Source: Variovorax sp. UMC13 (GTDB taxonomy: Bacteria > Pseudomonadota > Gammaproteobacteria > Burkholderiales > Burkholderiaceae_C). From it: DNA of 64,000 nucleotides. Below, one piece after another: positions 61,036-64,000 of the stretch. How positions within the stretch are numbered: position 1 is the first letter of the stretch; the number at the start of each line of letters is the position of its first letter. The DNA lies in NCBI RefSeq assembly GCF_014170375.1, contig NZ_LZZW01000016.1, positions 62,001 to 126,000 on the forward strand, read 5' to 3'. A model generated the notes under the pieces. That model made no database searches, was not told the DNA's origin, and saw only the letters and a list, made by a program, of their open reading frames with translations. The position numbers were made by a program, and so were the translations under genes.

Positions 61036-61917
61036 ATGGGCACCGTCGTCCGCTTCTCGCCCGAGCTGGGCCGCTGGCTCGCGCATCACCTCGGTGCCGG
61101 CCAGATGCCGCAGGCGCTGGTGGCGACGATGCTGAAACAGGGCATGAACGAGCGCGCCGCGCAGGCCATCGTCGCGGCCCATGTGGCGGCGCGGCAGAAC
61201 GGTGCGGCGATGCCGGTCGACGCCATCGAGCTGCCGGACGAGGCCCCTGCGCGACCCGCGGCGCGCCTCGCGCCGGGCACGCGCCTCCACGCCGCCGACC
61301 GCGACATCGCCGTGCATGCGCGCGGCGAGGACCCGGTCTTCGCTGCGCTCGGCAACGTCGTCGATGCGGGCGAATGCCAGGCCCTGATCGCCATGGCGCG
61401 GCCGCGCCTGACGCCTTCCACGCTGGTCGATCCGACCAGCGGCCGCGACGTGGTCAGCGACCGGCGCGCCAGCTGGGGCATGTTCTTCCGCCTGGGCGAG
61501 AACGAGCTGGTGGCCCGGCTCGACCGGCGCCTGTCGGCGCTGATGAACCTGCCGCTGGAGAACGGCGAGGGGCTGCAGCTGCTGTACTACCCCACCGGCG
61601 CGGGCAGCGAGCCGCACCACGACTACCTGGCGCCCACCAATGCCGCCAACCGCGCGTCCATCGCGCGCAGCGGCCAGCGCGTGAGCACGCTGGTCACCTA
61701 TCTGAACGACGTGCCCGAGGGCGGCCGGACCGTCTTCCCGCAGCTGGGCCTGGCCTTCTCGCCGATCCGCGGCAATGCCTGCTACTTCGAGTACGGCGAC
61801 GGCCACGGCCGGGTCGATGCGCGCTGCCTGCACGCCAGCGCGCCCGTGACCGGCGGCGAGAAGTGGGTCATGACGAAGTGGATGCGCGAGCGCCGGTTCG
61901 TCCCGGCAGACTTCTAG
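61036..61917 (+). CDS. 2-oxoglutarate/Fe(II) oxygenase, prolyl-4-hydroxylase type
   Basis: 293 residues. A short helical N-terminal region (LGAGQMPQALVATMLKQGMNERAAQAIV) precedes the P4H domain. Fe ligands are His194 and Asp196 in SEPHHDYL and His266 in CLHASAP; Lys276 in GGEKWVMTKW binds 2-oxoglutarate. It hydroxylates a peptidyl proline or a similar side chain. It begins 1 bp after the second lipoprotein gene, so the peroxidase, both lipoproteins and this enzyme form one transcript. It is convergent with, and overlaps by 4 bp, the membrane-protein gene. Confidence 0.87.
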   Translation: MGTVVRFSPELGRWLAHHLGAGQMPQALVATMLKQGMNERAAQAIVAAHVAARQNGAAMPVDAIELPDEAPARPAARLAPGTRLHAADRDIAVHARGEDPVFAALGNVVDAGECQALIAMARPRLTPSTLVDPTSGRDVVSDRRASWGMFFRLGENELVARLDRRLSALMNLPLENGEGLQLLYYPTGAGSEPHHDYLAPTNAANRASIARSGQRVSTLVTYLNDVPEGGRTVFPQLGLAFSPIRGNACYFEYGDGHGRVDARCLHASAPVTGGEKWVMTKWMRERRFVPADF

Positions 61918-62741
61918 ACTGCCGCACGCTCGCCCCGCCACGGCGATGCCGTCGCCAGCCGCGCCGCCCGCCAGGTGAGCCACAGCATGCCCACCGGCAC
62001 GATCAGGGTCTGGACCAGGAAGACCACCATCAGGTCGACGATCTTGTCGGCCCAGCCGCTCGCGGAATCCAGCAGCAGCTGGTAGCCGGCCTTGAGGTCC
62101 GGCAGGCCGCTCCACCAGCGCTCGAAGCGCTCACGCATCGTTTCCTTGGAAGGCACGGCCGGCGTGGCCGACGCCACCTCCTGCGGCGTGCGCTCCACCA
62201 GCGTCAGCGCCTGGTCGTGCTTGCCCTTCATGTAGCGCTCGTACAGCGCCTCGTTGGCCACCGCCGTCAGCGGCACCGCGAAGCGGGCCAGCAGCAGCAC
62301 CACCAGCACCGGCTGCAGCCAGCGCGCGTAGCGGCCTTGTTGTAAAAAGGTGAGCGCGAGCCAGCCCACGACCGCGATGCTCAGCAGCACGGCCACGGCC
62401 TGGCTGCCGCCGAAGTCAAGCAGCACCAGCTGCACGCCGAAGGCCACGCTGGCCGCCAGCATCGCACTCGCGAAATGGTCCACCAGCTGGTTCAACGGCT
62501 GCAGCACCTGGCCCGGCGTGGTGCCCACGCCCACGCCGCCGGGCTTGATGTCGATCTGCGTGCCCTGCGCCACGGAGATCACCGCGCCCAGCGTGCGCGC
62601 GGCCGCGAAGGCCACCAGCGCGCGCTTCATGCCAGCCTGCAGGCCCTCGCGGGCGGGCGCGTTGAAGGAGGTGGTCCACGCGCCCAGCAGCACGACGACG
62701 GTCAGGAACAGGGCAAGGGCGCGTCGGAAGGACAGGTTCAT
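61914..62741 (-). CDS. Uncharacterised inner-membrane protein
   Basis: 275 residues, not recognised. About six hydrophobic segments: LALFLTVVVLLGAW near the N-terminus, AMLAASVAFGVQLVLLDFGG, AVLLSIAVVGWLALTFL, WLQPVLVVLLLARFAVPLTAV and LMVVFLVQTLIVPVGMLWLTW. A soluble loop rich in Glu/Lys (about residues 170-215) lies before the last segment. It may be an anchoring or small transport protein. The stop is at 61914; the gene lies upstream of nothing obvious on this strand. Confidence 0.75.
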   Translation of the reverse strand: MNLSFRRALALFLTVVVLLGAWTTSFNAPAREGLQAGMKRALVAFAAARTLGAVISVAQGTQIDIKPGGVGVGTTPGQVLQPLNQLVDHFASAMLAASVAFGVQLVLLDFGGSQAVAVLLSIAVVGWLALTFLQQGRYARWLQPVLVVLLLARFAVPLTAVANEALYERYMKGKHDQALTLVERTPQEVASATPAVPSKETMRERFERWWSGLPDLKAGYQLLLDSASGWADKIVDLMVVFLVQTLIVPVGMLWLTWRAARLATASPWRGERAAV

Positions 62742-62822
62742 GGGCCCCAGCTTAAAGGCGCCCGGAGACCATCGCAGCGCAAGACCCTGCCGATTCGTCG
62801 AGCAAAGCGCCCCGGCGACCGG

Positions 62823-63263
62823 CTACATCCCGCCCATGTGCTCGACGTTGGCGTTGAGCCGCGTCAGCAGCGCCGTCAGCTGCGCAAGGTCCTCGGCCGA
62901 GAAGCCTTCCAGCACCTGCTGCGCATGCGCATCCATGACCGCCTTGGCCTTGGGCAGGCGGCGCGTGGCCAGCGGGGTCAGCGAGATCAGGCGGCTGCGT
63001 TTGTCGTCGGGGTCGGGCACGCGTTCGACCAGGCCGTCGCGCTCCATGCGGGCCAGCAGCTGCGCCATGCTCGGCTGCTCGACCTGGGCGATGCGCGCCA
63101 GCTCGGCCTGCGACAGCGCCTTCTGCTGCTTGAGCGAGACCAGCACCGGCAGCTGACCCACAGCGAATCCGAACTCGCGCAGCCCGTCGTCGGCCAGGCG
63201 CGTGAAGCCGCGCGTCACGCGGCCGAGGAGCCTCAGGGGATTGAATGTCTCTGCATCGTTCAT
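62823..63263 (-). CDS. MarR-family regulator
   Basis: 146 residues. The wHTH LSQAELARIAQVEQPSMAQLLARMERDGLVERVPDPDDKRSRLISLT carries the wing motif DPDDKRSR of MarR proteins. It is divergent from the TetX-like monooxygenase gene, with two ATAGGNNCCTAT palindromes in between. MarR proteins are released by phenolic or drug-like ligands, in agreement with that neighbour. Confidence 0.9.
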   Translation of the reverse strand: MNDAETFNPLRLLGRVTRGFTRLADDGLREFGFAVGQLPVLVSLKQQKALSQAELARIAQVEQPSMAQLLARMERDGLVERVPDPDDKRSRLISLTPLATRRLPKAKAVMDAHAQQVLEGFSAEDLAQLTALLTRLNANVEHMGGM

Positions 63264-63280
63264 GGGGTCATTCTATCTTC

Positions 63281-63292
63281 ATAGGAGCCTAT
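63281..63292. promoter_or_regulatory. MarR operator 1
   Basis: ATAGGAGCCTAT, a perfect 5-bp inverted repeat with a 2-bp centre, 18 bp upstream of the MarR start. Confidence 0.7.
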
Positions 63293-63302
63293 TGATACAT
63301 AA

Positions 63303-63314
63303 ATAGGCACCTAT
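63303..63314. promoter_or_regulatory. MarR operator 2
   Basis: ATAGGCACCTAT, the same inverted repeat exactly 22 bp (two helical turns) from operator 1, 22 bp upstream of the monooxygenase ATG. Confidence 0.7.
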
Positions 63315-63335
63315 CGTTTTTGAGAAGGATCCGAA

Positions 63336-64000
63336 ATGCACAAGCATCCACGCATCGCCATCGTCGGCGGCGGCCCCGGCGGGCTCACGCTGGCACGTCT
63401 GCTCCACCTGTCGGGCATCGAGGCCACGGTGTTCGAACGCGACGCCCATCCGCTCGAGCGCCCCCAGGGCGGCACGCTCGACCTGCACGAAGACTCGGGC
63501 CTGCTGGCCGTGCGCCGCGCCGGACTCGAGGCCGCCTTCCTGCGTCTGGCACGCTACGACGACCAGGGCTCGCGCCTGCTCGACATGTCGGGCCGGCTGC
63601 TGTTCGAACAACCCGATGCGGCGGCCGGCGACCGCCCCGAGATCGACCGCACCGCGCTGCGCGAGATGCTGCTGGATGCGCTGCCAACGGGCTGCGTGCG
63701 CTGGGGCAGCAGCCTGCGCGCACTGCAGCCGCTGGCGGACGGGCGCTGGCAGCTGGACCTGGCCAACGGCCCGGCCGGGCCCTTCGACCTGGTGGTGGGC
63801 GCGGACGGCGCCTGGTCGCGCGTGCGGCCGCTGCTCTCGCCCTACAAGCCGCAGTACAGCGGCCTGACCTTCGTCGAATTCGGCATCGACGACGTCGATG
63901 CCAGCCATCCGGCGATCTCGAAGCTCGTGGGACGGGGCAAGGTCGGGGTGGAGGGTCGGAGCAAGGAGATCATCGCGCAACGCAACGGCAACGCCCACAT
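63336..64000 (+). CDS. FAD-dependent monooxygenase (TetX-like), 5' part
   Basis: 221 codons are visible; the gene runs past the right edge. IAIVGGGPGGLTLARLLHLSG binds FAD. RPQGGTLDLHEDSGLLAVRRAGL, then EIDRTALREMLLDALP and LVVGADGAWSRVRPLLS match the TetX/group A hydroxylase pattern. GAGAAGG precedes the ATG. Family members inactivate tetracyclines or hydroxylate aromatic compounds; the distinction needs the missing C-terminal part. It is controlled by the divergent MarR (inference). Confidence 0.85.
   Translation, partial: MHKHPRIAIVGGGPGGLTLARLLHLSGIEATVFERDAHPLERPQGGTLDLHEDSGLLAVRRAGLEAAFLRLARYDDQGSRLLDMSGRLLFEQPDAAAGDRPEIDRTALREMLLDALPTGCVRWGSSLRALQPLADGRWQLDLANGPAGPFDLVVGADGAWSRVRPLLSPYKPQYSGLTFVEFGIDDVDASHPAISKLVGRGKVGVEGRSKEIIAQRNGNAH

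Overview
The window is very GC-rich, densely packed DNA with short intergenic gaps and almost no non-coding sequence. Its content is dominated by catabolic operons, four complete amino-acid-type ABC importers (two branched-chain/LIV type, two polar-amino-acid type), LysR/GntR/IclR/MarR regulators and flavin or PLP enzymes. This is typical of an accessory metabolic region of a Burkholderiales chromosome or megaplasmid (Comamonadaceae, Variovorax-like). That assignment is inferred from gene style, not from a marker gene. No rRNA, tRNA, insertion sequence or CRISPR array was seen.

Layout. (1) 0-2 kb: the start of an Lrp/AsnC regulator, divergent from an orphan acetolactate-synthase-like enzyme. 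(2) 2-8.2 kb: a LysR regulator divergent from six genes (two DJ-1/PfpI proteins, SDR, ABM monooxygenase, royal-jelly-protein-like protein, YqhD-like aldehyde reductase) that look like carbonyl/quinone detoxification. (3) 8.2-22.3 kb: a large catabolic cluster (GST, SSADH-type dehydrogenase, thioesterase, glycerol-dehydrogenase homologue, shikimate-dehydrogenase homologue, LIV transporter, split transketolase, quinone oxidoreductase, SDR, FCD-type GntR). It is tied together by five copies of a GATATATCAT-type operator, one in front of every transcription unit including the regulator's own. Its substrate is not recognisable and it is the best candidate for an undescribed pathway.

(4) 22.3-31 kb: GntR, a frameshifted HAD hydrolase, a polar amino acid importer and a PLP beta/gamma-lyase on the minus strand. 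They are divergent from a kinase plus class-III-aminotransferase-fold phospho-lyase pair that resembles hydroxylysine catabolism. Two GGACGATTGTCGACAAT operators sit in the divergent promoter. (5) 31-34 kb: an MFS transporter divergent from a cupin gene and an IclR regulator. (6) 34-42.7 kb: a nine-gene minus-strand operon (GntR, HAD, FAD amine/amino-acid oxidase, aldehyde dehydrogenase, Aap-type importer, RidA). Its promoter carries a third copy of the same operator as region 4; the regulators and the HADs of regions 4 and 6 are paralogues.

(7) 42.7-55.3 kb: a LysR regulator divergent from a 13-gene minus-strand operon with a PhzS-like flavin monooxygenase, exported RidA, LIV importer, extradiol-type dioxygenase, RidA, FAH-family hydrolase, RraA-type aldolase, cupin and ALDH7 dehydrogenase. 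It reads as a meta-cleavage route for an (amino-)aromatic compound. (8) 55.3-62 kb: a lipoprotein phosphoesterase preceded by a helically phased array of six GTCAG repeats resembling Pho boxes, then a di-heme peroxidase, two paralogous lipoproteins and a prolyl-4-hydroxylase-type oxygenase. (9) 62-64 kb: a membrane protein, a MarR regulator and the start of a TetX-like flavin monooxygenase, with two phased palindromic operators between the last two.
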